Assembly: GCF_020991085.1 (NCBI RefSeq)
Contig: NZ_CP087719.1
Location: 4,112,001-4,176,000 of the forward strand
Reading direction: 5' to 3'
From: Roseomonas sp. OT10
Lineage (GTDB): Bacteria; Pseudomonadota; Alphaproteobacteria; Acetobacterales; Acetobacteraceae
DNA length: 64,000 bases
The notes under the pieces were generated by a model. That model searched no databases. It worked only from the letters and a program-made list of their open reading frames with translations, and had not been told where the DNA came from. Below are positions 9,715 to 18,691 of the stretch, in pieces. Position 1 is the stretch's first letter. Each line of letters begins with the position of its first letter. Position numbers and translations under genes: made by a program.

Positions 9715-11279
9715 CAGTCGCTCATGCGCACGTCGCCGTTCAGCACCTGGTTCAGGTAGTCGAACCGGTAGTTCTGCAGCCCCGCCTGGGTGATCGTCAC
9801 CTGATGGTTGGTGAGGATCGGGATCATCAGGCGGCGGTCCAGGATCGCCTTCTGCGCCTCGGACACCACCTTCTGCCGCTCCGCCGGATCCAGGGTGGAG
9901 TCGACGGCGGTGAGGAGCCGCGTCAGCGCCTCGTCGGGCGGCAGGTTGCGGCGATGGCCCGGCGGGCGGAACAGGTTGGTCAGCACCAGCGGGTCGCTGT
10001 AGGTCCAGCGGTTCAGCGCCAGGTCCCAGCCGTCGCGCAGCAGGGAGGGGTAGAAGGTGCCCCAGTCCGCGGTGGAGATGCTGACCTGGATGCCCAGGGC
10101 GGCGAGGTTGCTCTGGATCACCGCCAGGGCCCGGTCGGTCACCGGGTTGGCGTAGGAGCGGATGGCGAACTTCGCCTCCTTGCCGTCCTTCGCGCGCAGC
10201 CCCCCGGGCCCCACCGTCCAGCCGGCCTGATCGAGCAGGGCCCTGGCCTTCCCCGGATCGTACGGGGTGCCATGGGCCTCGGCCACGGCGGCGTCGTAGC
10301 CGGGGATGCCGCGGGAGAGCGGGCTGAGGTTGACGGCGCCATAGCCGCTGTAGGAGGCGCGCAGGATCGCCTCGCGGTCGATGGCATGGCTGAGCGCGTC
10401 GCGCATCACCCGGTCGTCGAAGGGCGGCCGGAAGGAGAACTCCATGAACAGGATGTTCTTCGCCTTGTCGTCGATGACGACGGAGAAGCGGCGGTCCTGG
10501 CGCAGCCGGTCCACCGTGTCCGTCTGCAGCTCCGCGGCGCTCAGCTCGCCCGTCTGCAGCGCTGAGAAGGCGACCCCCTCCTCGGGCAGCACGCTCAGCG
10601 TCACCTGTTCGGCATAGGCGGGGCCCTTGTTCAGCGCATCGGGGCGCAGCTGCCGGTAGCGCGGGTTGCGCACCAGCACGATCTCGCTCCCCGCCGACCA
10701 CGACTTGAACATGAAGGGGCCGGTGCCGACCGGGCGGCGCCCGTACTGCCGTCCGGCCTTCTGCACCGCGGCCGGCGAGTTGAAGCCGTAGCTGGCGCTC
10801 GCCAGCAGGATCATGGCGGCGGCGAAGGGGCGGCTGAAGCTGAGGCGGACGGTCAGCGGGTCCAGCACGTCGCAGCTGTCGAGCGCCGCGATCTGCCCGC
10901 GCACCGGGGAGGCCAGCTTGGGGTCGAGAATGTTGTCGAAGTGGAACTTCACCGCCGCGGCATCGAAGTCGGTGCCGTCATGGAATTTCGTTCCGGGACG
11001 CAGCTTGAAGGTGATCTGCTTGTTGTCGTCGCTGAAGGACCAGGATTCCGCCAGCCAGGGCTGAGCCTTTCCGTCCTCGTCGATGTAGACGAGGCGGTCA
11101 TGCAGGAAGTTCAGGCAGGTGCTGACGGTGAGGGAGACGCTCTGGCCGCTGTAGAGGGATTCGGGATCTTCCGTCAGGCGGTAGCGCAGCTCCCGGGTGG
11201 CTGCGGCGGCGGGCCGGGGGATGAGCGGAGCGGCGAGGCTTCCTGCGGCGGCATACATCACGGCGCGACGGGTCGGCAT
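9711..11279 (-). CDS. peptide ABC transporter substrate-binding protein (SBP_bac_5)
   Basis: A 522-aa periplasmic binding protein and first gene of the peptide-import operon. The N terminus MPTRRAVMYAAAGSLAAPLI has a twin-Arg pair before a hydrophobic stretch and an AAAA cleavage region, suggesting Tat or Sec export. The family-5 domain follows (ESWSFSDDNKQITFKLRPGT, KFHDGTDF). The ATG at 11279 has a good GGAGGA ribosome site 5-10 bp upstream. Order on minus is binding protein, OppB, OppC, OppD, OppF, D-aminopeptidase. The cargo is likely di- or oligopeptides, perhaps with D-residues given the last gene. Confidence 0.9.
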   Translation of the reverse strand: MPTRRAVMYAAAGSLAAPLIPRPAAAATRELRYRLTEDPESLYSGQSVSLTVSTCLNFLHDRLVYIDEDGKAQPWLAESWSFSDDNKQITFKLRPGTKFHDGTDFDAAAVKFHFDNILDPKLASPVRGQIAALDSCDVLDPLTVRLSFSRPFAAAMILLASASYGFNSPAAVQKAGRQYGRRPVGTGPFMFKSWSAGSEIVLVRNPRYRQLRPDALNKGPAYAEQVTLSVLPEEGVAFSALQTGELSAAELQTDTVDRLRQDRRFSVVIDDKAKNILFMEFSFRPPFDDRVMRDALSHAIDREAILRASYSGYGAVNLSPLSRGIPGYDAAVAEAHGTPYDPGKARALLDQAGWTVGPGGLRAKDGKEAKFAIRSYANPVTDRALAVIQSNLAALGIQVSISTADWGTFYPSLLRDGWDLALNRWTYSDPLVLTNLFRPPGHRRNLPPDEALTRLLTAVDSTLDPAERQKVVSEAQKAILDRRLMIPILTNHQVTITQAGLQNYRFDYLNQVLNGDVRMSDW

Positions 11280-11648
11280 GCGGCTCCTCCAGTTCCAGCG
11301 CGTGCGGGAGGCGTCGACAGAACGTACGGCCCGCACCCTTGGGGGAAACTCTAGCAAACCGCATACCAGGACCCGGCCCCGCGCGACGCCGGTTCGCCGC
11401 GCGCCTGCGGGGCGACGATGCGGCCCGCGCCGCGTGATGCTCGACTTCCGCAACGATCGCGCGAGGAGCGGACGCGCCGGCCCGAGACCCTCCGGCGCCG
11501 GATGCATGGCCGCGCGGGTCTCGAGCCGGCTCGCACGCCGCTTCCCGCTGGCCACGTGATCACCAGATCCGGCCAGGCCCCCGCTCCATGGCGGCGCCCC
11601 GCGACAGCGGCGCGCCCCGCAGGCCATGGCCAGCGTCAGGGGGTGCGT
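11280..11648. other. intergenic region, promoter of peptide operon
   Basis: About 370 bp between the start of the peptide-binding protein gene and the stop of the next minus-strand gene. Apart from the ribosome site next to 11279, no confident promoter, hairpin or coding sequence was recognised. The short frames that cross it lack ribosome sites and family resemblance. Confidence 0.5.
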
Positions 11649-12647
11649 TCACCCATCAACAAGGATCTTCCCCTCCCGGGTGATGACCTCGCCGTCCACC
11701 GAGATCTCGGGATGCCGGATCACGCCCTCCAGCCGCAGCTTCGCGTGGCAGGTGCCGCCCAGCACGATGGTGTCGCCGACACCGATATGCGCGGTGGCGT
11801 ACATCTTCTTGTCGGTCCGCATCCAGCCCGTCGGCGTGACGTTCCGATTCAGCCCGACCGAGATTTCGGCGGGGCAGTTGTAGCTCGGCGGGTCGTTCGC
11901 CTTCTGCAGGATGCTGCGCCAGATCTCCGCCTGTGGCCCGCCCTCGATCCGCGTGACCATTCCCTGCTCGACCGTCAGGATCAGGTGATCCTTCAGCGCG
12001 CCAACGGAATGCGCCGTCACGTCGAAGACCACGCGGCCCTCGCCGGTCCCCTCCACCGGGCAGACATGCGCCTCGCCATCCGGGAAGGCGCAGCCGCCGC
12101 CCTTGCCCGGGTGCAGGGCGAGCGGAATGCCGGTGATGGAACGCCCCACGCGGCCCTTGATGCTCGCCGTCAGGTCGGTGCCGTTCGGGCAGGTGACGCG
12201 GATGGTGTCGGCAGCCGTGTAGAGGGCGGCGAGCTTCCGCCCCAGCTTGTCCATGGCCGGGTAGTCCGCCCAGGCCGGCCCGCCCTGCTTCAGCATGTCG
12301 ACCGTCAGTTCCTCCATCAGGATGAACTTCTTGCCCGCTTCCACGAGGTCGTCCGTGATGCGCGCATGGGCCATCGCCGTGCTGGTGAGATAGCAGACCA
12401 GGTCGACCTCCGGGTCCAGGGCGGCCTTCACCACGGGCGTCGCCGGGTTGGCGGAGTGATGGGCCCGCGGCGTCATGATGGTGACGACCGGCTCCATGTC
12501 CATGCAGGTCGCGGCGGTGGCGAGGCCCTGCCACAGCAGCGGGTCCATGCCCGTGTCCGTGATCACGAGGATCTTGTCGCCCGCCTTCGCGTTCAGCCGG
12601 AGGCTGTTCTGAAAAGCACGCGCGATCTCCATCATCTTCTGTGACAT
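11649..12647 (-). CDS. M29 aminopeptidase / NicX-like metalloprotein
   Basis: A 332-aa cytoplasmic protein resembling the M29 (aminopeptidase T) fold and the related 2,5-dihydroxypyridine dioxygenase NicX, which opens a pyridine ring using iron. Visible features are an N-terminal Rossmann-like half (KAGDKILVITDTGMDPLLW), then a C-terminal half with candidate metal ligands in TAHIGVGD and GGTCHAKLRLEG and a final RHPEISVDGEVI segment. It is too short for a classical M29 peptidase (about 410 aa), and near NicX in length (about 350). It follows a MmgE/PrpD gene with a 112-bp gap, and the cluster has a Bug-type binding protein and an IclR regulator, a setting more typical of catabolism of a small aromatic or carboxylate. 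Peptidase versus dioxygenase is unresolved. Confidence 0.7.
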   Translation of the reverse strand: MSQKMMEIARAFQNSLRLNAKAGDKILVITDTGMDPLLWQGLATAATCMDMEPVVTIMTPRAHHSANPATPVVKAALDPEVDLVCYLTSTAMAHARITDDLVEAGKKFILMEELTVDMLKQGGPAWADYPAMDKLGRKLAALYTAADTIRVTCPNGTDLTASIKGRVGRSITGIPLALHPGKGGGCAFPDGEAHVCPVEGTGEGRVVFDVTAHSVGALKDHLILTVEQGMVTRIEGGPQAEIWRSILQKANDPPSYNCPAEISVGLNRNVTPTGWMRTDKKMYATAHIGVGDTIVLGGTCHAKLRLEGVIRHPEISVDGEVITREGKILVDG

Positions 12648-12759
12648 GAGGAAGGGGTCCTGTCGCTGGTTCGATGCGGGGTTGGGCCGGCCCGTTCGGC
12701 GGCTCTGGCGGGAATGGCCTCCTCGGCCAGCAGCACCTCCCGGCGCCGCCTCCCGATTC

Positions 12760-14106
12760 TCAGCCGATGGCCGGCTCGGCCCTGCTGGGCGCGGGAACGG
12801 CCAGCCAGAAGGCCGCTTCCGGGATCGCTTCCAATCGATCGAGCATCGGGAAGAGGCGGCCGAAGCGCGCCTCGAACCCGTCGAAGCAGTCCGCCAGCTT
12901 GGCAGCCACCTGCTCCCGGGACGGGGGATCGAGCGGCGAGCCGGGGATGGCCGTGCGCTCGAAACGGCCGAGCACGCCGCCGGCTTCGTCCAACACCTCC
13001 AGCACGACATGTCCGAAGGTGATGTCGCCGCCACTGTCGAGCGCCGGATCCTCGCGCAGCTCCACGTGGTCGATCCTCTCCAGCACCGCCTCTCGCGGGG
13101 TGGCGCCGAAATGCGCGACGCCCGGTGGTCCGTCGCGCCAGGCGGCGGCGATGCAGTAGCGGCCGGAGAACTTCGCCTCCATCCCGCTGGTCGGATGGTC
13201 GTAGCGGAGCACCTCCAGGCTGCGGAACGGTGCGGTCACGCGTAGTCGCGCCGCGTCGGTCAGGGCGGAGCCGAGCGCCGCGCGCGCATCGAGCGTGACG
13301 CCGATCAGGCGGTGCGCTGCGTAGCAGCAGGGGTAGAGCTTCAGCGACATCAAGTCCGGCCGCGGCAGGAACGAGTCGGCGGATGGCATGATGGCCGCGT
13401 CCTCGGCGCCATACAGCTCCGCGAAGCCTCCAGGACCGAAGATGTCCGCGCTGCCGGTGACGCCCGCGGCGGCAAGGCGCGCGGCGCGCAGTCCAGCGGC
13501 GGCCGCGAAGCCGACCTGGGCGGGCTTGGCCATGGTGCCGAAGTTCAGCCGCAGCCCGCCGGACTGCGCCGCCGCCATGGCGAAGGCGCAGGCGAGGCGG
13601 CGTGCGTCCAGGCGCAACAGCCGGCCCGCGGCGGCCGTGGCGGCGAAGATGCCGATCGTGCTCGTGCCATGCCAGCCGCGGTGGTAGTGGCCCGCCCCCA
13701 GGCGCCGCGCGACGGCGAGTGCCGTGGCCAGGCCGGCGGCAAAGGCGGCGAGGGTCTCGTCCGGATCGTCCTGCCGGTCCAGGCGGAGGATCGCCGGCAG
13801 GATCACCACGCTCGCATGCGTCGCGCTCTCCAGGAACACGTCGTCGAAATCGAGGGCATGACCGGCGACGGCATCCGCCATGGCCGCGGCCTCCTCGCCG
13901 AGAAGGCGGTCCCCCGACCAGGCGCGCGTGCCGGAGAAGGCAGCATAGGCGTCGACCATCGTCCGTGCGGCAGGTTCGGCCGCGCCGGCGGCGGCGCAGG
14001 CCAGGGTGTCGGCGATGGCACGACCAAGCAGCGCACGCGTGCCAGGGGCGCCGCCGTCGCTTGCCATCACGGCTTCGCAGAGAACGGACATGAATGTCGC
14101 GGACAT
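12760..14106 (-). CDS. MmgE/PrpD family protein
   Basis: A 448-aa protein of the 2-methylcitrate dehydratase / iminodisuccinate-epimerase family. Family marks are the all-helical N-terminal domain with GHALDFDDVFLESATHAS, the loop GHYHRGWHGTSTIGIFAATA and, later, LKLYPCCYAAHRLI. Members act on small di- and tricarboxylates without cofactor; the reaction here is unknown, and methylcitrate synthase and methylisocitrate lyase genes are absent, so a true PrpD role is unlikely. The ATG at 14106 has an AGAGGA ribosome site; an internal Met at residue 6 is an alternative. It is divergent from the Bug binding protein over a shared operator. Confidence 0.88.
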   Translation of the reverse strand: MSATFMSVLCEAVMASDGGAPGTRALLGRAIADTLACAAAGAAEPAARTMVDAYAAFSGTRAWSGDRLLGEEAAAMADAVAGHALDFDDVFLESATHASVVILPAILRLDRQDDPDETLAAFAAGLATALAVARRLGAGHYHRGWHGTSTIGIFAATAAAGRLLRLDARRLACAFAMAAAQSGGLRLNFGTMAKPAQVGFAAAAGLRAARLAAAGVTGSADIFGPGGFAELYGAEDAAIMPSADSFLPRPDLMSLKLYPCCYAAHRLIGVTLDARAALGSALTDAARLRVTAPFRSLEVLRYDHPTSGMEAKFSGRYCIAAAWRDGPPGVAHFGATPREAVLERIDHVELREDPALDSGGDITFGHVVLEVLDEAGGVLGRFERTAIPGSPLDPPSREQVAAKLADCFDGFEARFGRLFPMLDRLEAIPEAAFWLAVPAPSRAEPAIG

Positions 14107-14200
14107 ATCGTTCCTCTCGGCCCGGTCGCCCCGGAGCGACGGCGTCTTTTTGCTCGACAGAGGCCTTATCAGCCGCCAGTATGCCGGTCAACAGAAACAT

Positions 14201-14217
14201 ATTCCGAATATCGGAAT
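14201..14217. promoter_or_regulatory. IclR-type operator ATTCCG-N5-CGGAAT
   Basis: A 17-bp inverted repeat, ATTCCGAATATCGGAAT, lies in the divergent interval between the MmgE/PrpD gene and the Bug binding-protein gene. The same ATTCCG-N5-CGGAAT pattern recurs at 15436-15452 in front of the IclR gene. On the minus strand a TTGACC (14191-14186) nearby could serve as -35 for the MmgE/PrpD gene. Confidence 0.6.
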
Positions 14218-14237
14218 GCAGAGGGGAAGAGGACGCC

Positions 14238-15197
14238 ATGCGTCGCAGAACACTGGCAGCTCTGGCACTGGCGCCATTCGCCCCACGCCCCGCCCTGGCC
14301 CAGGCCTATCCGACGCGGCCCGTGCAGATCGTCGTGCCCTTCCCGCCCGGCGGCGGCACGGACGTGCTGCTGCGGTTGCTGACGCCGCGGCTGGAGCGGG
14401 CGCTGGGCCAGCCCTTCATCATCGATAACCGCGCCGGGGCGTCGGGAAGCATCGGCACCGACCGCGTCGCGAAAGCACCGCCGGATGGCTACACGCTGCT
14501 GGCGCAGGCCACGATCATCAGCGTCTACCCACGCACGATCTCCGACGTGCGCTACGATCCGCTCAAGGACCTCGCCCCGATCGGCATGATGGCGGAGACG
14601 CCGAACGTCTTCGTCGTCAGCCCCTCCTTCGCCGTCACGACGCTGCCGGAGCTGATGGCGGCCTCGAAGCGCAGGCCGCTGACCTTCGCCACGGCGGGCG
14701 TGGGAACGCCGCAGCACCTCGGCACCATGGCGATCGCCAAGTCCCTCGGCGCGCAGGTGGAGCACATCCCCTATCGCGGCACCGCGCCGGCCGTCACGGA
14801 TCTGATCGGCCGCCAGGTCGACTTCGCGGTCTTCAGCCTCAGCTCCGTGCTGCCCCTGATCCGCGAGGGCAGGCTCAAGGCCCTCGCCGTGCACGCGCGC
14901 AAGCGGGACGAGCTGGCGCCGGAGATTCCCTCCTCGCTGGAGCAGGGCGTGGACGACGCCGGGTCCGGGTTGCGCTTCCTCCTCTTCGCCCCTGCCGCCA
15001 CCCCGGCTCCCATCGTCACCACCCTCAATACGGCGCTGAACACGATCCTGCGGGATCCAGAGATCGTGCGTGGGTTCCGGGAGCGCGGCTATACCGTCCT
15101 CACCTCGACCCCGGCCGAGGCGCAGCGTGAGATGGAACGGGAACTGCGCCTCTGGACCCCTGTCCTGGACGAGCTCGACCTGGCACCCGCCCAGTGA
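14238..15197 (+). CDS. Bug-type tripartite tricarboxylate binding protein
   Basis: A 319-aa periplasmic solute-binding protein of the Bug/TctC family, which captures carboxylates, aromatic acids or other small ligands. The N terminus MRRRTLAALALAPFAPRPAL with a following ALAQ gives a Sec signal cut near residue 22. Family marks follow: YPTRPVQIVVPFPPGGGTD, NRAGASGSIGTD and AKAPPDGYTLL. The ATG at 14238 follows a GGGGAAGAGG ribosome site. No TctA/TctB membrane partners are adjacent, as is common for orphan Bug proteins. It probably supplies or senses the substrate of the neighbouring catabolic enzymes. Confidence 0.9.
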   Translation: MRRRTLAALALAPFAPRPALAQAYPTRPVQIVVPFPPGGGTDVLLRLLTPRLERALGQPFIIDNRAGASGSIGTDRVAKAPPDGYTLLAQATIISVYPRTISDVRYDPLKDLAPIGMMAETPNVFVVSPSFAVTTLPELMAASKRRPLTFATAGVGTPQHLGTMAIAKSLGAQVEHIPYRGTAPAVTDLIGRQVDFAVFSLSSVLPLIREGRLKALAVHARKRDELAPEIPSSLEQGVDDAGSGLRFLLFAPAATPAPIVTTLNTALNTILRDPEIVRGFRERGYTVLTSTPAEAQREMERELRLWTPVLDELDLAPAQ

Positions 15198-15435
15198 GAG
15201 CGTGACGGCGCCAATGAAGGGGCATCCCGCGGTCATGGCCGGCGGCGGGGTGGCCACCCACCTCCCGCCCGGCGTCGGACGCCCCGCCGAAGCGGCGCGC
15301 AGCCTTGGCCGGCAGGGGAAGGCCCGGCCGGCCAAGCGCCGGACATCCGGGGTCTTCACCCGGCGGACCAGCAGCGCCTCGTCGGAGAAGCGCCAGGCGA
15401 ACTGAAGGTCCAGCAGCTCCGCCAAACGGCCGTTT

Positions 15436-15470
15436 ATTCCGTTGAACGGAATTAAAGTCTGCGCTATCCT
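15436..15470 (+). promoter_or_regulatory. promoter and operator of the IclR gene
   Basis: The inverted repeat ATTCCGTTGAACGGAAT (15436-15452; 8-bp arms around one base) contains the -35 TTGAAC (15442-15447), followed after exactly 17 bp by a -10 TATCCT (15465-15470). Binding there would block RNA polymerase, so autorepression by the IclR protein is likely. The preceding stretch 15198-15435 shows no convincing gene. Confidence 0.6.
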
Positions 15471-15496
15471 GCGCCCTCCATGGCGGCGGGGAATCG

Positions 15497-16306
15497 ATGA
15501 GCGCAGCGAGCGGGGCGGATGCGAAGACCGCCGGCACGGTCCAGCGGGTGGTGCACCTCCTGCGCTTCCTGGCCGAAGCCGGACAGGAGGTGACGATCAA
15601 GCAGACCGCCGACGCGCTCGGCCTGCCCATGAGCACGGTGCACCGCCTGCTGCATCTCCTCGGCAGCGAGGGCATGGTGCACCACGATCCTGCATCCCGT
15701 CGCTACCAGGTCGGCGTGGAGATGGCGCGGATCAGCTGGCTCATCGCGTCGAGCCGCACGCTGAAGGATGTGGCACGGCCCTTCATGCAGGCCATCGTCG
15801 ACCGCTGCAACGAGGCCTGCCTCTTCGTCGTTCATCTGCCCGCGACGCATCAGGTCAGCCTGCTGGAAGGCATCAACTCCTCCCACCCCCTGCGCTACGA
15901 GATGCAGCTCTACACCGCGCACAGCCTTCTCTGGGGCGCGACCGGACGCTCCATCCTCGCCTTTCTGCCGAAGGAGGAGCAGGCGGCGGCGCTGGCCCGC
16001 GGCGAACCCTCGCCGGGCACCGGCCGCCCGGCGCCGACCCTGGAGGACTTGCGCAAGGAGCTCCGCCCCTTCCTGGAGCGCGGCTATGTCACGTCGCGCG
16101 GGGAGAAGGTGGTCGGCGCCTTCGGCATGGGCGCACCCGTCTTCCGCGCCGACGGGCGGGTCATCGCCAGTCTCTGCCTCACCATCCCGCAGATGCGCGC
16201 CGAGGCGGTGGACGAGGCGCGACTCGCGAGCCTGCTCCGGCGGCAGGCCGACGCGCTGAGCCGCACACTGGGATTCCGCGGCACCTATCCGGGTGGCGCG
16301 ATCTGA
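15497..16306 (+). CDS. IclR-family transcriptional regulator
   Basis: A 269-aa regulator. The N-terminal winged helix-turn-helix spans about residues 15-75 (TIKQTADALGLPMSTVHRLL), and the C-terminal effector-binding domain spans about 90-260, with the usual GATGRSILAFLP and RGYVTSRGEKVVGAFGMGAPV segments. Such proteins bind palindromic operators and respond to small acids. The gene is preceded by a promoter with an embedded inverted repeat that also occurs in the MmgE/PrpD-Bug divergent interval, so it most likely controls that cluster and itself. Start chosen at the ATG at 15497; the ribosome site (GGGGAATCG) is modest. Confidence 0.92.
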   Translation: MSAASGADAKTAGTVQRVVHLLRFLAEAGQEVTIKQTADALGLPMSTVHRLLHLLGSEGMVHHDPASRRYQVGVEMARISWLIASSRTLKDVARPFMQAIVDRCNEACLFVVHLPATHQVSLLEGINSSHPLRYEMQLYTAHSLLWGATGRSILAFLPKEEQAAALARGEPSPGTGRPAPTLEDLRKELRPFLERGYVTSRGEKVVGAFGMGAPVFRADGRVIASLCLTIPQMRAEAVDEARLASLLRRQADALSRTLGFRGTYPGGAI

Positions 16307-16461
16307 GGGGGCAACCTCAATCCCTCCGCCTGGCGAAGCAGGTCGCGTCCCCCGGCACTAGGGGCGATGCCGCTTGCCCTTCCAAGCCCATGCTGGCCGC
16401 CGGCCCCCGCCACGGACGCCGCGACATGTGCGGCCGTGTGAGACGGACGGCGGGATGCCTT

Positions 16462-16836
16462 GATCCGTGCCGGCGTGGTGCCCGTTCCCCGGGGGGCAAG
16501 GCGCTGCCTCGCCCCCGTACCCCCACTCCGCCAGGACCCTGCGGGCCCTGGACCCGATCAGCGCTGCCGCGGGACAGTCTGCGACGGGGTCGATGCGCCG
16601 AGGAGCCATGCTCCTCGGCGGGTACGGCCTCAGCCCTCGCTGACGCCTTCTGAGCTTCTTCGGAGTCCCGCTTGTCCGCGCTCCGTCAGAGTTCAGCCCG
16701 CAGGCTGACGGCTGCCGCACAGCACCAAACTCCCAGCGGGGACCGGGGCCCGCTTGTGGCCCCGGCAGGGGAGGGTCTGGGAGGGGACAGCGTCCCCTCC
16801 CGGTCCACCGCCGGAACACCACAGATCAGGCCATCC
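16462..16836 (-). repeat. structured interspersed repeat, copy 3
   Basis: About 375 bp between convergent IclR and metW genes. Proposed sense strand is minus, beginning 107 bp after the metW stop. H4 lies at 16597-16619 with the invariant 10-bp stem and loop CAT (plus strand). H1 is GAGGGGAC-AGC-GTCCCCTC on plus. All six hairpins are present. The rest of 16307-16943 holds no recognised gene. Confidence 0.88.
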
Positions 16837-16943
16837 CGCCAGCATGACATACGACGCGGCGCCGCGAACCTGCGGCCCGCCCGGGTCACTGGCTGGCATC
16901 CGCCCTGGCAGGAGGTGGGTGCCTGGGGAGGGGCCGCGCCGGA

Positions 16944-17597
16944 TCAGCCTGCCGTGTCCGCCCGGCGCAGCACGAAGAGGGCCTGCTCGCCGAACAGGTT
17001 CGCCAGACGGACCCAGCTCCGCCAGGGCGCGCGCAGCCCGTGCTCGTCCACCGCCAGCCACTGCTCCACCACGTAGCCGTCCTTCTCGCACAGGGCGAAG
17101 AAGTCCAGGATGGTACAGGGGTGGATGTTGGGCGTCTCGTACCAGGGGCGGTTCCAGGTGTCCGTGTCCGGCATCCGGCCGGTGACCAGCAAGCGCCAGC
17201 GCATCTGCCAATGGCCGAAATTCGGGAAGGACACCACCGCGCGGGTGCCGATGCGCAGCATCTGCCGCAGCACCTCGCGCGGCTTCTCCACCGCCTGGAA
17301 GGTGCGGGACAGCACCACGTAGTCGAAGGCCTGGTCCGGGTAGAAGGCCAGGTCGGTGTCGGCGTCGCCATGGATCACCGCCAGCCCGTTGCCCACGGCC
17401 CGGGCGACCTCGGCCATGTCGATCTCGATGCCCCGCGCATCCGCGCCCTTCTCGCGCGTCAGGTGGTCGAGCAGCGCGCCGTCGCCGCAGCCGATGTCGA
17501 GCACGCGGGCGCCCTGCGGGATCATCTCGGCGATCAGCCGCAGGTCCAGCCGCATGTTCTTCGCGACATAGCGCACCGGCTGCGCGGTATCGGGCAC
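16944..17597 (-). CDS. metW: methionine biosynthesis protein MetW
   Basis: A 217-aa SAM-methyltransferase-fold protein of the MetW family. The glycine-rich motif I is VLDIGCGDGALLDHL (residues about 32-46), and the family-specific SFPNFGHWQMRWRLL and NRPWYETPNIH segments follow. MetW partners MetX (homoserine acetyltransferase) in methionine synthesis and is normally encoded directly after metX; here no metX is adjacent, and trpS lies upstream with a 92-bp gap. Start is the ATG at 17597; a downstream Met (MRLDLRL) is a possible alternative. Confidence 0.9.
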   Translation of the reverse strand: MPDTAQPVRYVAKNMRLDLRLIAEMIPQGARVLDIGCGDGALLDHLTREKGADARGIEIDMAEVARAVGNGLAVIHGDADTDLAFYPDQAFDYVVLSRTFQAVEKPREVLRQMLRIGTRAVVSFPNFGHWQMRWRLLVTGRMPDTDTWNRPWYETPNIHPCTILDFFALCEKDGYVVEQWLAVDEHGLRAPWRSWVRLANLFGEQALFVLRRADTAG

Positions 17598-17689
17598 GGC
17601 GTCCTCCTCCCCTGCCCCGCGGCGGCGAAAGAGGTTCGCCGCGGGGCGCTCACGCCCGAAGGCGTGAAGCTGCTTTCCGAACCGCGGGC

Positions 17690-18691
17690 TCAGCGGGCGG
17701 GCAGGAAGCCCACCAACTCCTCCGCCCGGGTGACGATCGGGTTGGCGATGGCCGCCGCCTTCCCCGCGCCGCGGCGCAGTGCGGCATCCACCGCCGCCGG
17801 GTCGTCGAGGAGGCGCTTCATCTCCGCCTGGATGGGCGAGAGCTTCGCCACCAGCGCCTCGGCCAGCACCTCCTTGAAGGCGCCGAAGCCCTTGCCGCCA
17901 TGCTCGGCCAGCACGGCATCGGCCGTGCTGTCGGTGATGGCGGCCAGGATGCCGACCAGGTTGCGCGCCTCCTGCCGGGCCTCCAGGCCGCGGGTCTCGG
18001 AGGGCAACGGCTCCGGGTCGGTCTTGGCGCGGCGGATCTTGAGCGCGACCGTGTCCGCGTCGTCCGTCAGGTTGATGCGCGACTGGTCCGAGGGGTCGGA
18101 CTTGCTCATCTTCTTGCTGCCGTCACGCAGGCTCATCACCCGGGCGGCGACGCCCTGGATGCGGGCCTCGATGCGCGGGAAGAAGTCCTCGCCAGTGTCG
18201 TGGTTGAACTTCTCGGCGATGTCGTTGGCCAGCTCGATGTGCTGCTTCTGGTCGTCGCCCACCGGGACCTCGGTGGCGTGATAGGCCAGGATGTCGGCGG
18301 CCATGAGGTTCGGATAGACGTAGAGGCCGGAGGAGGCGCTCTCCCGGTCCTTGCCCGCCTTGTCCTTGAACTGGGTCATGCGGTTCAGCCAGCCGATGCG
18401 GGCCACGCAGTTGAAGATCCAGGCCAGCCGGGCATGGGCATGGACGTGGCTCTGCACGAAGAGGATGCAGCGCTCCGGGTCGAGGCCGCAGGCGATCAGC
18501 GCCGCCGCCATCTCCCGCGTCTGCTTCGCCAGTTCCTTCGGGTCCTGCGGCTGGGTGATGGCGTGCAGGTCCACCACGCAGAAGAGCGAGGAATCCCCGT
18601 TCTGCATCGGCACCCAGTTGCGGATGGCGCCGAGGTAGTTGCCGAGGGTGGGGATGCCGGAGGGCTGGATGCCCGAGAAGACGCGCTGCAT
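17690..18691 (-). CDS. trpS: tryptophan--tRNA ligase
   Basis: A 333-aa class Ic aminoacyl-tRNA synthetase that charges tRNA-Trp in the cytoplasm. The HIGH-equivalent is PTLGNYLG near residue 14, and the KMSKS loop is KKMSKSD at about residues 193-199. Length matches bacterial TrpRS (about 330-340 aa). The region upstream (18692-18869) shows no obvious T-box or trp-leader structure. Transcribed with metW only by position. Confidence 0.97.
   Translation of the reverse strand: MQRVFSGIQPSGIPTLGNYLGAIRNWVPMQNGDSSLFCVVDLHAITQPQDPKELAKQTREMAAALIACGLDPERCILFVQSHVHAHARLAWIFNCVARIGWLNRMTQFKDKAGKDRESASSGLYVYPNLMAADILAYHATEVPVGDDQKQHIELANDIAEKFNHDTGEDFFPRIEARIQGVAARVMSLRDGSKKMSKSDPSDQSRINLTDDADTVALKIRRAKTDPEPLPSETRGLEARQEARNLVGILAAITDSTADAVLAEHGGKGFGAFKEVLAEALVAKLSPIQAEMKRLLDDPAAVDAALRRGAGKAAAIANPIVTRAEELVGFLPAR

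Noticed and set aside
12760-14106. Annotation as PrpD of a methylcitrate cycle
   Set aside because: prpB and prpC are absent and the neighbours point to another pathway, so only the family name is used.
15198-15435. Minus-strand frame beginning MAELLDLQFAWRFSDEALLV between the Bug and IclR genes, looking like a protein N terminus
   Set aside because: It runs into low-complexity sequence and antisense to the Bug gene, with no ribosome site or recognised domain; at most a gene relic.
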